Shown: positions 30,980 to 39,593, numbered from the stretch's first letter. The stretch: DNA of 64,000 bases from Paeniroseomonas aquatica (GCF_030409335.1 NZ_JAUFPN010000191.1:62001-126000); one strand, 5' to 3'. The notes: generated by a model from the letters alone, not told the origin. Numbers and translations: made by a program.

Positions 30980-31431
30980 CGGCCACCTCGGGCCGCGGCC
31001 GGGCGCGCCACGCCCTGGGTCAGGACGCGCAGCAGGTCCCGCTCGGCCTGGCTCTGGGCTGGCGGGGCCGCGGCGTGGTGCGCCTGGGCGTCGGCGGCGG
31101 CCAGCGGGCGTGCCGTCCGCACCAGCCCGTCCAGCCGGTCGGCGAGGCTTTCAGCCCTTTCCACCAGATAGCGGAGGTCGTCGCGCATCGGCTCCGCAGC
31201 GGCCAGCTTCTCCGCGACCTGCCGCCCCGCACCCTCGGCCGAGGCGCGCAGCCGGATCGAGGCGGCCTCGGCCATGCGCGTCGCCTCGCCGAGGCCTGCG
31301 GCGCTGGCCTCGAGCGCCAGGCGATCCCGCCGGACGGCGGCCAGGCCACGCTCCAGGCGGATGATGAATGGCATCGCCGCCGCCAGCAACAGGGTCAGCA
31401 GTGCCTGCGCCGACCATTCGAGCCAACCCAT
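30976..31431 (-). CDS. DUF6468 family flagellar-operon protein
   Basis: 151 residues with one N-terminal membrane helix (ALLTLLLAAAMPFIIRLERGL) followed by a long Ala/Arg/Glu-rich coiled-coil to about residue 110 and a polar tail. I assign it to DUF6468, an uncharacterised family that in my recollection is found beside fliM and motE in Rhodospirillales flagellar operons. It starts 3 bases after the fliM stop and overlaps motE by 4 bases. The role is unknown; a motor-associated membrane-anchored coiled coil is plausible. Confidence 0.7.
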   Translation of the reverse strand: MGWLEWSAQALLTLLLAAAMPFIIRLERGLAAVRRDRLALEASAAGLGEATRMAEAASIRLRASAEGAGRQVAEKLAAAEPMRDDLRYLVERAESLADRLDGLVRTARPLAAADAQAHHAAAPPAQSQAERDLLRVLTQGVARPAAARGGR

Positions 31432-31434
31432 TTC

Positions 31435-32493
31435 CTAGACCTCCGCCTTCTGGCGCAGCTCGCGCATGATCCTGACGGCCAGGCGGTTCTCGCGGCGGCC
31501 GAGCTCGGCCTCGAACATCGCGATGTCGCCGCAGCGCAGCCGCACCGGCGCGCCGGGCGCAGCATTCAAAGTGATGCGGTCGCCGCGCTGGAGCGACATG
31601 ATGGCGGCGAGCGGCATGGTCTGCTCGTCGAGGACGACATCCATGGAAAGCTCGGTATGCCGCAGCTCCTCGCCCAGGTGCGTTTCCCAGATGCTGTCGC
31701 GGCCGAATTTCTCGCCCATGAACTGTTGCAGCAGCAGCTCGCGGATCGGCTCGAGCGTGGCATAGGGCAGCAGCAACTCGATCTTGCCGCCGCGATCCTC
31801 CATGTCGACCCGCAGCCGCGACAGGATACAGGCGTTGGACAGCCGGGACACCGCCGCGAAGCGTGGATTGACCTCGAGCCGCTCGAAGCGGAAATGCGCG
31901 GGCGACAGCGGGCTGAAGGCATCCGTCAGGTCGGCCAGCACCACGGTGATCAGCCGCTCCACCAGGGTCCGCTCGATGGTGGTATAGGGCCGTCCCTCGA
32001 TCCGCATCGCGGCGGTGCCGCGCCGCCCGCCGAGCAGCACGTCGACGACCGAGTAGATCAGCGCGCTGTCGATGACCAGCAGGCCGTAGTTGTCCCACTG
32101 CTCGACCTTGAAGACCGCGAGCATGGCCGGCAGCGGCACGCTGTTCAGATAGTCGCCGAAGCGCAGGGAGACGATGCTGTCGATCGAGACCTCGACGTTG
32201 TCGCTGGTGAAATTGCGCAGCGAGGTGGACATGATCCGCACCAGCCGGTCGAAGATGATCTCCAGCATCGGCAGGCGTTCGTAGGAGACGAGGCCGGCGC
32301 TCACGATGCGCTGGATGCCGGACAAGCCTTCCTGGCTGGCCGGGCCGTCGCCGAAGCCGAGCAGGCTGTCGATTTCGGCCTGGTTCAGCACCCGGGTGGA
32401 ATCGGGCGTGGCGGTTCCGGCCTCGGCCGGGTCGCCCTCGGTCTCCAGCGCCTCCCCCCAGGCGGCGGCGAGGTCTTCGTCTTCGGTGCTCAT
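31435..32493 (-). CDS. fliM: Flagellar motor switch protein FliM
   Basis: C-ring component that receives CheY-P and sets rotation direction. 352 residues. The N-terminal docking peptide VLNQAEIDSLLGF is at 35-47. The CheC-like middle domain has the characteristic YERLPMLEIIFDRLVRIMSTSLRNFTS and YGLLVIDSALIYSVVDVLLGG, and the C-terminal SpoA domain includes LQRGDRITLNAAP. The start at 32493 overlaps the fliL stop by 4 bases. A longer upstream open frame is a GC artefact. fliN was not seen in this window. Confidence 0.97.
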   Translation of the reverse strand: MSTEDEDLAAAWGEALETEGDPAEAGTATPDSTRVLNQAEIDSLLGFGDGPASQEGLSGIQRIVSAGLVSYERLPMLEIIFDRLVRIMSTSLRNFTSDNVEVSIDSIVSLRFGDYLNSVPLPAMLAVFKVEQWDNYGLLVIDSALIYSVVDVLLGGRRGTAAMRIEGRPYTTIERTLVERLITVVLADLTDAFSPLSPAHFRFERLEVNPRFAAVSRLSNACILSRLRVDMEDRGGKIELLLPYATLEPIRELLLQQFMGEKFGRDSIWETHLGEELRHTELSMDVVLDEQTMPLAAIMSLQRGDRITLNAAPGAPVRLRCGDIAMFEAELGRRENRLAVRIMRELRQKAEV

Positions 32494-33032
32494 TGCAGCA
32501 GGAGCTCGATGAAGAGGACATCCGTCACCCGCACCGGGGCGACGGCGAGGTTGGCACGGGCCATCAGCTCCTCCCGCAGGCGCTGGGTGCCGCTGCTGCC
32601 GCGCAGCTCCTCCGGCCGCATCTCCCGCAGGTAGGTGGTGAACAGGTCCTGCAGCCGCGGCATCGCGGCCTGGATCGCCGCGGCATCCTCGGCCTTGCTC
32701 AGCTCCAGCTTGCTGCGCAGCTTGACGTAGCTGGCGCGCCGGCCGGTGACGCTGAGATTGGCGACGATGTCCGGCATGTCGAAGAAGACCGGCGCGCGGG
32801 GCGCGGCGGCCGCCGGCGGCGCCGGTGTCCCGCCATGTCCTGCCGCCGGCGCTGCCGCATGGCCATCGCCATGCGCGGCATCCGCCGCGGCGGGGGCGCC
32901 CATGCCCAGCAGGTCGGGGAGGATGCCACTGAACCACAGCCCGGCCCCCGCGGCGGCGAGCACCAGCGGCAGGGCGAGCAGCAGCAGCTTGCCCTTGCCC
33001 CCCTTCTTCGCCGGCTTCGCCTCTTCCGACAT
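32490..33032 (-). CDS. fliL: Flagellar basal-body-associated protein FliL
   Basis: Stator-associated membrane protein, 180 residues. It has a short Lys-rich cytoplasmic N-terminus (KPAKKGGKGK), one membrane helix at about 16-38, a Gly/Ala/His-rich linker (including GDGHAAAPAAGHGG), and a periplasmic domain with VTGRRASYVKLRSKLEL and the C-terminal FIELLLQ typical of FliL. The start at 33032 gives the normal length. It is the first gene of the seven-gene minus-strand operon through the helical-repeat gene. Confidence 0.92.
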   Translation of the reverse strand: MSEEAKPAKKGGKGKLLLLALPLVLAAAGAGLWFSGILPDLLGMGAPAAADAAHGDGHAAAPAAGHGGTPAPPAAAAPRAPVFFDMPDIVANLSVTGRRASYVKLRSKLELSKAEDAAAIQAAMPRLQDLFTTYLREMRPEELRGSSGTQRLREELMARANLAVAPVRVTDVLFIELLLQ

Positions 33033-33057
33033 GCGCCACCCCGTCCCGCCTGCCGCG

Positions 33058-33073
33058 GCAATCTGGCGTGCCA
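33058..33073 (-). promoter_or_regulatory. Near-consensus sigma-54 promoter before fliL (11-bp spacing)
   Basis: On the minus strand, TGGCACG is followed by CCAGA and TTGC. This matches the -24 and -12 elements except that GG and GC are 11 bases apart instead of 10. It lies 26 bases upstream of fliL, back to back with a perfect sigma-54 site for flgF. The extra base makes function uncertain. Confidence 0.4.
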
Positions 33074-33201
33074 CGCCTTAAGGAAGGCTTGAGAGGAAGG
33101 AGCCGCCCTCCGGCCGGCAGGAGCTGCCGGGCGCGGCAATCCTCGCCGGGCGGATTCGGGCCGGGCCGACCTCCGGCCCCCCTGCCGTGGCCCGGTCGCC
33201 T

Positions 33202-33216
33202 TGGCACGGGGGTTGC
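33202..33216 (+). promoter_or_regulatory. Sigma-54 promoter of flgF-flgG-flgA-flgH
   Basis: TGGCACG, four G residues, TTGC: the -24/-12 consensus with exactly 10 bases between the GG and GC pairs. The start of transcription would be near 33228, about 16 bases before the flgF ATG. GAGGAGGC for ribosome binding lies between them. Confidence 0.85.
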
Positions 33217-33243
33217 GGAGGGTCCTTCGTAGAGGAGGCCCCG

Positions 33244-33966
33244 ATGGACCAACCCGGCTATGTCGTGCTGTCCCGTCTCGCCGCCCAGCTGCGGGCGACC
33301 CAGGTGCTGGCGAACAATCTCGCCAATGCGGATACCCCGGGCTTCCGGGCGGAGCGCCCGGTCTTCGCCAGCTTCGTCACCCGCTCGCCCGACCAGGGCG
33401 AGGTCCGCTACAGCCTCGACCGCGCCACCTGGCGGGACGGCCGGCCCGGGCCCATCGGCACCACCGGCAACCCGCTGGACCTGGCCCTGCGCGGCGACGG
33501 CTTCTTCGTCCTCGAGACGCCGAATGGCGACCGCTATACCCGGGCCGGCCGCTTCACCCTGGATGCGGCGGGCCGCATCACGGATGCGGACGGCCATGCG
33601 GTGCTCGATACCCGGGGCGCCCCGATCACCCTCTCCCCGGCCGACAGCCGGATCGAGATCCAGAGCGACGGCACGGTGCGGAGCGAGAACGGCGTGGTGG
33701 CGCAGCTCCGGATCGTGCGCTTCGCCAGTCCGGAACGGCTGAAGGCCGAGGGCGCCCGGCTCTTCGCCGCCGAGGATGCGCCCGAGGACATGCCGAGGCC
33801 GCAGCTCGTCCAGGGCGCGGTCGAGGGCAGCAACGTCAGCGCCATCGGCGAGATGACCCGCCTGACCGAGCAGGTCCGCCAGTTCCAGTTCGCCACCCAA
33901 TTCGCCGAGCGCGAAGGCGACCGGCTGTCGACCGCCGTCGACCGGATCCTGCGCCGCCGCAACTGA
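33244..33966 (+). CDS. flgF: Flagellar rod protein FlgF
   Basis: Proximal-rod subunit, 240 residues. The N-terminal rod/hook family motif is QLRATQVLANNLANADTPGF, and the middle has GNPLDLALRGDGFFVLETPNGDRYTRAGRFTLDAAG. It ends with the family helix GSNVSAIGEMTRLTEQVRQFQFATQF. The ATG follows AGAGGAGGC. The GPIGTTGNPLDLAL element and the length fit FlgF better than FlgG. It heads the sigma-54-driven operon. Confidence 0.95.
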   Translation: MDQPGYVVLSRLAAQLRATQVLANNLANADTPGFRAERPVFASFVTRSPDQGEVRYSLDRATWRDGRPGPIGTTGNPLDLALRGDGFFVLETPNGDRYTRAGRFTLDAAGRITDADGHAVLDTRGAPITLSPADSRIEIQSDGTVRSENGVVAQLRIVRFASPERLKAEGARLFAAEDAPEDMPRPQLVQGAVEGSNVSAIGEMTRLTEQVRQFQFATQFAEREGDRLSTAVDRILRRRN

Positions 33967-34026
33967 GCCCGTCCGCGCCGGACCCGCTGAGCTGCCGGCC
34001 GGCCACCGACCCATGGAGCAACCGAG

Positions 34027-34812
34027 ATGCGTGCCCTACAAATTGCAAGTACCGGCATGATGGCCCAACAGACGAATGTCGAGGTCATCTCCAACAACAT
34101 CGCCAACATGAGCACCACCGGCTACAAGCGGCGACGGGCCGAATTCCAGGACCTGATCTACCAGAACATGCGGCGGGTGGGCTCGCAGTCCTCCGAGAAC
34201 GGCTCGATCCTGCCGGCCGGCGCGCAGGTCGGGCTCGGCGTCAAGACCGCCGCCATCTACCGGATCGGCGAGCAGGGCAGCCTGTCGCAGACCGACAACC
34301 GCTTCGATATCGCCATCCGCGGCAACGGCTTCTTCCAGGTGCAGCTGCCTTCCGGCGAGACCGGCTATACCCGGGACGGCACCTTCGGCCTCTCGGCAGA
34401 GGGCCAGCTGGTGACCGCGGAGGGCTTCCTCGTGCTTCCCGCCATCACCATCCCCGCCGCCGCGGTGGACGTGACCATCAACGCGACCGGAGAGGTCCTG
34501 GCCAAGCTCGACGGCCAGGTGGCGCCCACCAACGTCGGCCAGCTACAGACCGCGATCTTCGCCAACGAGGGCGGGCTGGAAGCGGTCGGCGACAATACCC
34601 TGCTGGCGACCCCGGCCTCGGGCCAGGCCCAGCTTGCCGCCGCCGGTCAGCCGGGGCACGGCCAGGTGCTGCAGGGCTTCGTCGAGACCAGCAACGTCAA
34701 CGTCGTGCAGGAGATCACCAGCCTCATCACCGCCCAGCGGGCCTATGAGATGAACAGCAAAGTCATCACCGCGGGCGACGAGATGCTCTCCACCCTGTCG
34801 CGGATGCGCTGA
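34027..34812 (+). CDS. flgG: Flagellar distal rod protein FlgG
   Basis: Distal-rod subunit, 261 residues, the usual length. It starts MRALQIASTGMMAQQTNVEVISNNIANMSTTGYK, the hallmark of FlgG. The middle GNGFFQVQLPSGETGYTRDGTF is intact, and the C-terminus GFVETSNVNVVQEITSLITAQRAYEMNSKVI is strongly conserved. It lies 60 bases after flgF and 4 bases before flgA. Confidence 0.98.
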   Translation: MRALQIASTGMMAQQTNVEVISNNIANMSTTGYKRRRAEFQDLIYQNMRRVGSQSSENGSILPAGAQVGLGVKTAAIYRIGEQGSLSQTDNRFDIAIRGNGFFQVQLPSGETGYTRDGTFGLSAEGQLVTAEGFLVLPAITIPAAAVDVTINATGEVLAKLDGQVAPTNVGQLQTAIFANEGGLEAVGDNTLLATPASGQAQLAAAGQPGHGQVLQGFVETSNVNVVQEITSLITAQRAYEMNSKVITAGDEMLSTLSRMR

Positions 34813-34816
34813 GGCG

Positions 34817-35755
34817 ATGGGCATGCGCATCCTCGCCCTCCTGCTGGCCTGCGCCGCGCCGGCCATGGCGCAGGAGCTGGCCGCCGCCCGTCCCCTCGCC
34901 ATGGTCGAGGACCCGACCCTGCGGCTTGGCGACATCTTCGACGGGGCCGGCCCCCGCGCCGGCCTGGCCATCGGCGTCAGCCCGGCGCCGGGCCAGCGGC
35001 TGGTGCTGGAGGTGCCGCAGCTCATGGCGCTGGCCCGCCAGCACGGGCTGGGCTGGCGGCCGCTGTCGCCGCATGAGCGGGTGGTGGTGCAGCGGCCCGG
35101 CCGGCCGATCCCGCGCGAGGCGATCGAGGCGGCGCTGCGCCGGCAGCTGGTCCCGCTGGGGATGGACACGGAGGCCGAGCTCGACCTCGGCGCCATGCTG
35201 CTGCCGATGGTGCCGCCGGCGGCGCCGCTGGAACTGGGCACCGAGGCGGTCAGCTTCGATCCCGGCAGCGGACGCTTCGGCGCGACGCTGGTGGTGATGG
35301 CCGAGGGCATGGCGATGCACCGGCTCCGCCTGACCGGCCGCGCCGCGCCGACGCTGCTGGCCGTGGTGGCGAACCGCCGCCTGGCGACCGGCGAGATCAT
35401 CGCCGCGGGCGACGTGCGGAGCATCAGGCTCCGGGCGGACCGGGTGCGTGCCGGCACGGCGGAACGGGCGGACCAGGTGATCGGCCGGCAGCTGCATCGC
35501 CCCCTCGCGGCCGAGGCGCCGGTCCTCGCCGCCGATCTCGGCGCGCCGGCGGTCGTCGAGAAGAATGCCCTGGTGACCATGCTGCTGGAGGCCCCGGGGC
35601 TGTCGCTCAGCGTCCAGGGCCGGGCGCTCGAGGCGGCACCGCGGGGCGGGCTGGTGCCGGTGATGAATCTCGCCAGCCGGGTAGTGGTGGAGGGCGAGGT
35701 GGTCGGTCCGGGACGGGTGCGCGTCGCCATGGGCGCGGCCCCGCTGCGGCCATGA
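34817..35755 (+). CDS. flgA: Flagella basal body P-ring formation protein FlgA
   Basis: Periplasmic chaperone for P-ring assembly, 312 residues. The N-terminal signal is ILALLLACAAPAMAQE. The C-terminal SAF domain is visible from about residue 185 (ANRRLATGEIIAAGDVRSIRL, then GRQLHRPLAAEAPVLAADL, KNALVTMLLEAPGLSLSVQGRAL). FlgA ends with RVRVAMG-type sequence. It overlaps flgH by 4 bases. flgI (P-ring) was not found in the window. Confidence 0.93.
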   Translation: MGMRILALLLACAAPAMAQELAAARPLAMVEDPTLRLGDIFDGAGPRAGLAIGVSPAPGQRLVLEVPQLMALARQHGLGWRPLSPHERVVVQRPGRPIPREAIEAALRRQLVPLGMDTEAELDLGAMLLPMVPPAAPLELGTEAVSFDPGSGRFGATLVVMAEGMAMHRLRLTGRAAPTLLAVVANRRLATGEIIAAGDVRSIRLRADRVRAGTAERADQVIGRQLHRPLAAEAPVLAADLGAPAVVEKNALVTMLLEAPGLSLSVQGRALEAAPRGGLVPVMNLASRVVVEGEVVGPGRVRVAMGAAPLRP

Positions 35756-36489
35756 GGAAGCTATCCATGCAGGCGCTCCTGCTCCTCCCCCTGCTGCTTC
35801 TGGCCGGCTGCGGCTCGCTGGAACGGCTCTCCCGCGTCGGCCGGCTGCCGGAGACCTCGGCGGTGGTGAACCCGACGGCCGATCCCGCCTGGCGCCCGGT
35901 GACCATGCCGATGCCAAGCCCCCATGAGCCGAGCGCGGCGGCCAACAGCCTCTGGCGCCCGGGCAGCCGCACCTTCCTGCGCGACCAGCGGGCGGCACAG
36001 GTCGGCGACCTCGTGACCATCCTGGTCAGCATCTCGGATGATGCCCAGCTGCAGAACCGCACCCAGCGGGCCCGCACCGGAACGGACAGCTTCGGCCTGC
36101 CGCAGATCTTCGGCATGCAGACCCGCTGGCTGCCGAGCGCGGCCAGCCCCGCCAGCCTCTTCGACGCGTCCGGCGCGCAGACCACCGACGGCAACGGCAC
36201 GGTCAAGCGCGGGGAGACGGTGAACCTGCGGCTGGCGGCAACGGTGACCCAGGTGCTGCCGAACGGCAACCTGGTTGTCTCCGGCAGGCAGGAGGTGCGG
36301 GTGAGCGCCGAGCTGCGCGAGCTGGCGGTGCAGGGGGTGATCCGGCCGGAGGACGTGGCCAGCGACAATACCATCCGCCACGACCGGCTCGCCGAGGCCC
36401 GGATCAGCTACGGCGGCCGCGGCACCCTCTCCGACCTGCAGCAGCCGCGCTACGGCCAACAGGTGATGGACGCGATCCTGCCGTTCTAG
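35752..36489 (+). CDS. flgH: Flagellar L-ring protein FlgH
   Basis: Outer-membrane lipoprotein that forms the L ring, 245 residues. The signal ends in a lipobox LLAGC (Cys20). The conserved body is SLWRPGSRTFLRDQRAAQVGDLVTILVSISDDAQLQNRTQRAR, and the C-terminus has VSGRQEVRVSAELRELAVQGVIRPEDV. It is the last gene of the flgF operon. Translation is coupled to flgA through ATGA. Confidence 0.97.
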   Translation: MRKLSMQALLLLPLLLLAGCGSLERLSRVGRLPETSAVVNPTADPAWRPVTMPMPSPHEPSAAANSLWRPGSRTFLRDQRAAQVGDLVTILVSISDDAQLQNRTQRARTGTDSFGLPQIFGMQTRWLPSAASPASLFDASGAQTTDGNGTVKRGETVNLRLAATVTQVLPNGNLVVSGRQEVRVSAELRELAVQGVIRPEDVASDNTIRHDRLAEARISYGGRGTLSDLQQPRYGQQVMDAILPF

Positions 36490-36521
36490 GCATCGCCCGC
36501 CCCGAAGCCTAGGATGGACCG

Positions 36522-37247
36522 ATGTGCGGACGTTATTTCCAGCAGCGCGGACCCGCCTCCGTCGCGCGCTACTTCGAGGCGGTGAACCCGGTGCCGAATA
36601 CCCAGCCGAGCTGGAACCGGGCACCGACCCAGGATGCGCTGGTGGTGCGGCGGCATCCGGAGACCGGGGCGCGCCACCTCGACCCGCTGCGCTGGGGCCT
36701 GGTGCCGCGCTGGGCCAGCGACCCCTCCGTGGGCAGCAAGATGATCAATGCGCGCTCCGAGGGAATCACCGAGAAGCCCTCCTTCCGCGAGGCCTTCCGT
36801 AAGCGGCGCTGCCTGGTCACCGCCGATGGCTTCTACGAATGGAAGACCGAGGGCAAGGCGAAGCAGCCCTTCGCCATCTGCCTCGCCGGGGGTGAGCCGA
36901 TGGCCCTGGCCGGGCTGTGGGAGGGCTGGCGAGCGCCGGACGGCAGCATCATGCGGACCTGCACCATCGTCACCGGGGAGGCGAACGAGAAGCTCTCCGC
37001 CATGCACCACCGCATGCCGATGATCCTGCCGCGCGAGGCCTGGCCGCTGTGGCTGGGCGAGGTGCTGGCGGAGCCGGAGGATCTGCTGGCGCTGCTGCGG
37101 CCCTGCCCCTTGGAGCAGGTGCTGGCCTGGCCGGTCAGTCCGCGGGTGAACAAGGTGGCGGAAAACGACGCGCGGCTGCTGGAGCGCGACCCGCTGGCGA
37201 TGCCGCCGGCGGGCCTCGACGACCCGCCGCCGGACTTCAGCGAGTGA
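36522..37247 (+). CDS. SOS response-associated peptidase (SRAP/YedK/HMCES family)
   Basis: Senses abasic sites in single-stranded DNA by forming a thiazolidine cross-link through Cys2. 241 residues. The invariant MCGRYF start is present. WNRAPTQ (Asn), ADGFYEWK (Glu) and SAMHHRMP (His) complete the active site, and the SRAP-typical WGLVPRWA and NARSEGITEKPSFREAF follow. It lies 32 bases after flgH but has no functional tie to flagella. Its end overlaps the convergent DapA-family gene by 11 bases. Confidence 0.95.
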   Translation: MCGRYFQQRGPASVARYFEAVNPVPNTQPSWNRAPTQDALVVRRHPETGARHLDPLRWGLVPRWASDPSVGSKMINARSEGITEKPSFREAFRKRRCLVTADGFYEWKTEGKAKQPFAICLAGGEPMALAGLWEGWRAPDGSIMRTCTIVTGEANEKLSAMHHRMPMILPREAWPLWLGEVLAEPEDLLALLRPCPLEQVLAWPVSPRVNKVAENDARLLERDPLAMPPAGLDDPPPDFSE

Positions 37248-38166
37248 GCACCGGTTCGCGCGCAGCGAGCCGGTCGTAGAGCGCATCCACCTCGGCCCTT
37301 GTCTCCGGCGTCAGCTTCGGCCCGGGGGCACGCAGCGCGGCGCTGGCGATGATGCCGCGGCGGGCCAGCACGTGCTTGCGGACGGCCAGGCCCAGCACCG
37401 GCTGCAGCTCGTAGCGGATCAGCGGCAGGTGCAGGTCGAAGAGGTCGTGCGCCGCGGCGTGGTCGCCGGCCGAGACCAGGCGGCAGACGCGGTCGAGCAT
37501 CTCCGGCACGGCATAGCCGGTCATGATGCCATCGGCGCCGCGCTGCAATTCCTCGACCAGGAACTGCCCGCCATTGCCGCCGAGGATGGCGATGCGGCGC
37601 ATCCTGCCTTCCGCCGTCATCCGGCGGAGCGCGGTGAGCTTGTCGAGGCCTGGGTTGTCCTCGGCCTTCAGCATCACCAGGCGCGGATTCTCGGCCATGC
37701 GGCGGATCATCTCGGCCGACATGAAAATGCCGGTGGCCTGGGGGTAGTCCTGCAGGACGTAGGGCGCGTCGCCGACCGCCTCGGCCGCCTGGGCGATATA
37801 GGCGACGACGGCGTCGTCGCCGCGGAGGCCGGGCGGCGGGGCGATCATCACCCCGGCCGCACCCGCCTCCATCGCGCCGCGGGCCAGCGCCTTCATGCTG
37901 GCGAAGCCGGGGGAGGAGACGCCGACCACCACCGGAACGCGGCCGGCCACGCGCTTCAGGACCTGGCCGGTGAAGGCGAGCGCCTCCGCCGCATCCAGCT
38001 TCGGCGCCTCCCCCATGATGCCGAGGATGGTCAGGCCGCTGGCCCCGGCCGCGAGGTAGGCATCGACCATGCGGTCGGTGCTGGCGAGGTCGAGAGCGCC
38101 GGCCTCGGTGAAGGGCGTCGGCGCGATGACGTAGACGCCGGAGGCCGTCGCATCGAGGCGCGGCAT
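37237..38166 (-). CDS. Dihydrodipicolinate synthase/N-acetylneuraminate lyase family aldolase
   Basis: Class I pyruvate aldolase-type enzyme, 309 residues. Predicted Schiff-base Lys167 (VMLKAED) and the helper Tyr141 (LQDYPQATG) are in place. The pocket motif GIMGEAPKLD stands where true DapA has GTTGE, so it is not expected to be the lysine-pathway enzyme. Family members add pyruvate to aldehydes or cleave keto-acids. The start at 38166 overlaps the M20 hydrolase stop by one base. Operon-mates are an M20 amidohydrolase and a Bug binding protein, suggesting uptake and breakdown of an N-acylated or hydroxy-acid substrate. Confidence 0.87.
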   Translation of the reverse strand: MPRLDATASGVYVIAPTPFTEAGALDLASTDRMVDAYLAAGASGLTILGIMGEAPKLDAAEALAFTGQVLKRVAGRVPVVVGVSSPGFASMKALARGAMEAGAAGVMIAPPPGLRGDDAVVAYIAQAAEAVGDAPYVLQDYPQATGIFMSAEMIRRMAENPRLVMLKAEDNPGLDKLTALRRMTAEGRMRRIAILGGNGGQFLVEELQRGADGIMTGYAVPEMLDRVCRLVSAGDHAAAHDLFDLHLPLIRYELQPVLGLAVRKHVLARRGIIASAALRAPGPKLTPETRAEVDALYDRLAAREPVLTR

Positions 38167-39593
38167 CAGGCGGCGCCCTTGGACATGTCGAAGGGCGGCT
38201 GCACGTCGGGCGAGAGCACGGGCGTGTAGGGGTTGCCCGCGGTGCGCTCGGCGAGGTCGGCCTTGGCGGTCTCGATGATGGCGGGGTTGAGGATGGCATC
38301 GACGGCGGTGCCGGCCATGACCTTGGCCACATGCACCATGCCCTTGTGCGCCGCCGGCAGCATCCCCTGCCCGGTCAGCTGCCAGGAATGGCCCGGCGTG
38401 CCGATGGCATAGACCGCGCCGCGCGCCTGCACCGTGGGCACCACCCAGGAGACGTCGCCGACATCGGTCGAGCCCATCATCGGCGCGCCGCGCACCTCGA
38501 GCGGCACCACCACGTCGCAAAGGGTCACGCCCTTGCGCACCGGCAGGCCGATGCGGCGCCAGGAGGCGGTGACATCCTCCTCGGTCAGGGTCGCCTGGAA
38601 TTCGGCGGCCTTGGCGCGGTCGGCGTCATCGAAGGGTGGCGGGCCGAGGCGGTCGAAATTCGCCTGCATGGCCCGCTCCAGCGGCAGGTTGCCCATCAGG
38701 TTGGAGACGCCGGAGACGATCTTCGCCTCGACCTTCGTCTCGGTCATCAGCGCGGCGCCGTCGGCAATCTTGCGGACCCGCTCGATGAGGCGCTTCAGCT
38801 CGACCAGGTCGCGGGCGCGGATGAGGTAGCGGACCTTGGCCGTCGGCTGCACTACGTTCGGCGCGACGCCGCCGGCATCGAGGTAGGCGTAGTGGACGCG
38901 GGCGTCGGAGGGCATGTGCTCCCGCATGTAGTTCACGCCGACATTCATCAGCTCCACCGCATCCAGCGCGGAGCGGCCGAGGTGCGGCGCGGCGGCGGCG
39001 TGGCTGGCGCGGCCGGTGAAGGAGAAGTCGATGCGGGTATTGGCGAGGCTGATCGCCTCCTGCACCGCGGCGAAGGCGGCGGGATGCCAGGAGATGGCGA
39101 TGTCGACGTCCGAGAAGGCACCGTCGCGAACCATGAAGCCCTTGGCGGCGCCGCCTTCCTCGGCCGGGCAGCCGTAGTAGCGGACGCGGCCGGGCAGCTT
39201 GTGGGCGGCCAGGTAGTCCTTCACCGCCGTCGCCGCGAGCAGCGAGGCCGAGCCCAGCAGGTTGTGCCCGCAGCCATGGCCGAAGCCGGGGCCGGGCAGC
39301 GGCCGCGGCTCGGCGACGCCGGCCTCCTGCGACAGGCCCGGCAGGGCATCGTATTCGCCGAGGATGGCGATGACCGGACCGCCCTCGCCCGCCTCACCCA
39401 TGACGGCGGTCGGGATGCCGGCCACCTGCTCGGTCACCCGGAAGCCCTGCTGCTGCAGCATGGCGGTATGCTCGGCGCAGGAGCGCGTCTCGGTATAAGC
39501 GAGTTCGGGCATGTGCCAGATGCGGTCGGCCAGCGCCTCGAAATCGGGCTTCTTGGCGTCGATCAGGCGCCAGATCTGTTCGGTATTGTCCAT
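38166..39593 (-). CDS. M20 family amidohydrolase/peptidase (AbgB-like)
   Basis: Zinc-dependent amide hydrolase, 475 residues. Metal-binding segments are GFGHGCGHNLLG, YGCPAEEGGAA (catalytic Glu-Glu) and AISWHPAAF. The dimerisation domain has NTRIDFSFTGRASHAAAAPHLGRSALDAVELMN. The length and MGSTDVGDVSWVVP region resemble AbgB (aminobenzoyl-glutamate hydrolase subunit B), but no abgA neighbour is present. The start at 39593 gives MDNTEQIW; longer frames upstream are not conserved. It shares a minus-strand operon with the aldolase and a Bug protein. Confidence 0.9.
   Translation of the reverse strand: MDNTEQIWRLIDAKKPDFEALADRIWHMPELAYTETRSCAEHTAMLQQQGFRVTEQVAGIPTAVMGEAGEGGPVIAILGEYDALPGLSQEAGVAEPRPLPGPGFGHGCGHNLLGSASLLAATAVKDYLAAHKLPGRVRYYGCPAEEGGAAKGFMVRDGAFSDVDIAISWHPAAFAAVQEAISLANTRIDFSFTGRASHAAAAPHLGRSALDAVELMNVGVNYMREHMPSDARVHYAYLDAGGVAPNVVQPTAKVRYLIRARDLVELKRLIERVRKIADGAALMTETKVEAKIVSGVSNLMGNLPLERAMQANFDRLGPPPFDDADRAKAAEFQATLTEEDVTASWRRIGLPVRKGVTLCDVVVPLEVRGAPMMGSTDVGDVSWVVPTVQARGAVYAIGTPGHSWQLTGQGMLPAAHKGMVHVAKVMAGTAVDAILNPAIIETAKADLAERTAGNPYTPVLSPDVQPPFDMSKGAA

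Noticed and set aside
31435-34014. Apparent fusion of fliM with upstream sequence into 859 codons
   Set aside because: The upstream part runs antisense through flgF and across fliL in another frame; fliM has its own ATG at 32493 overlapping the fliL stop.
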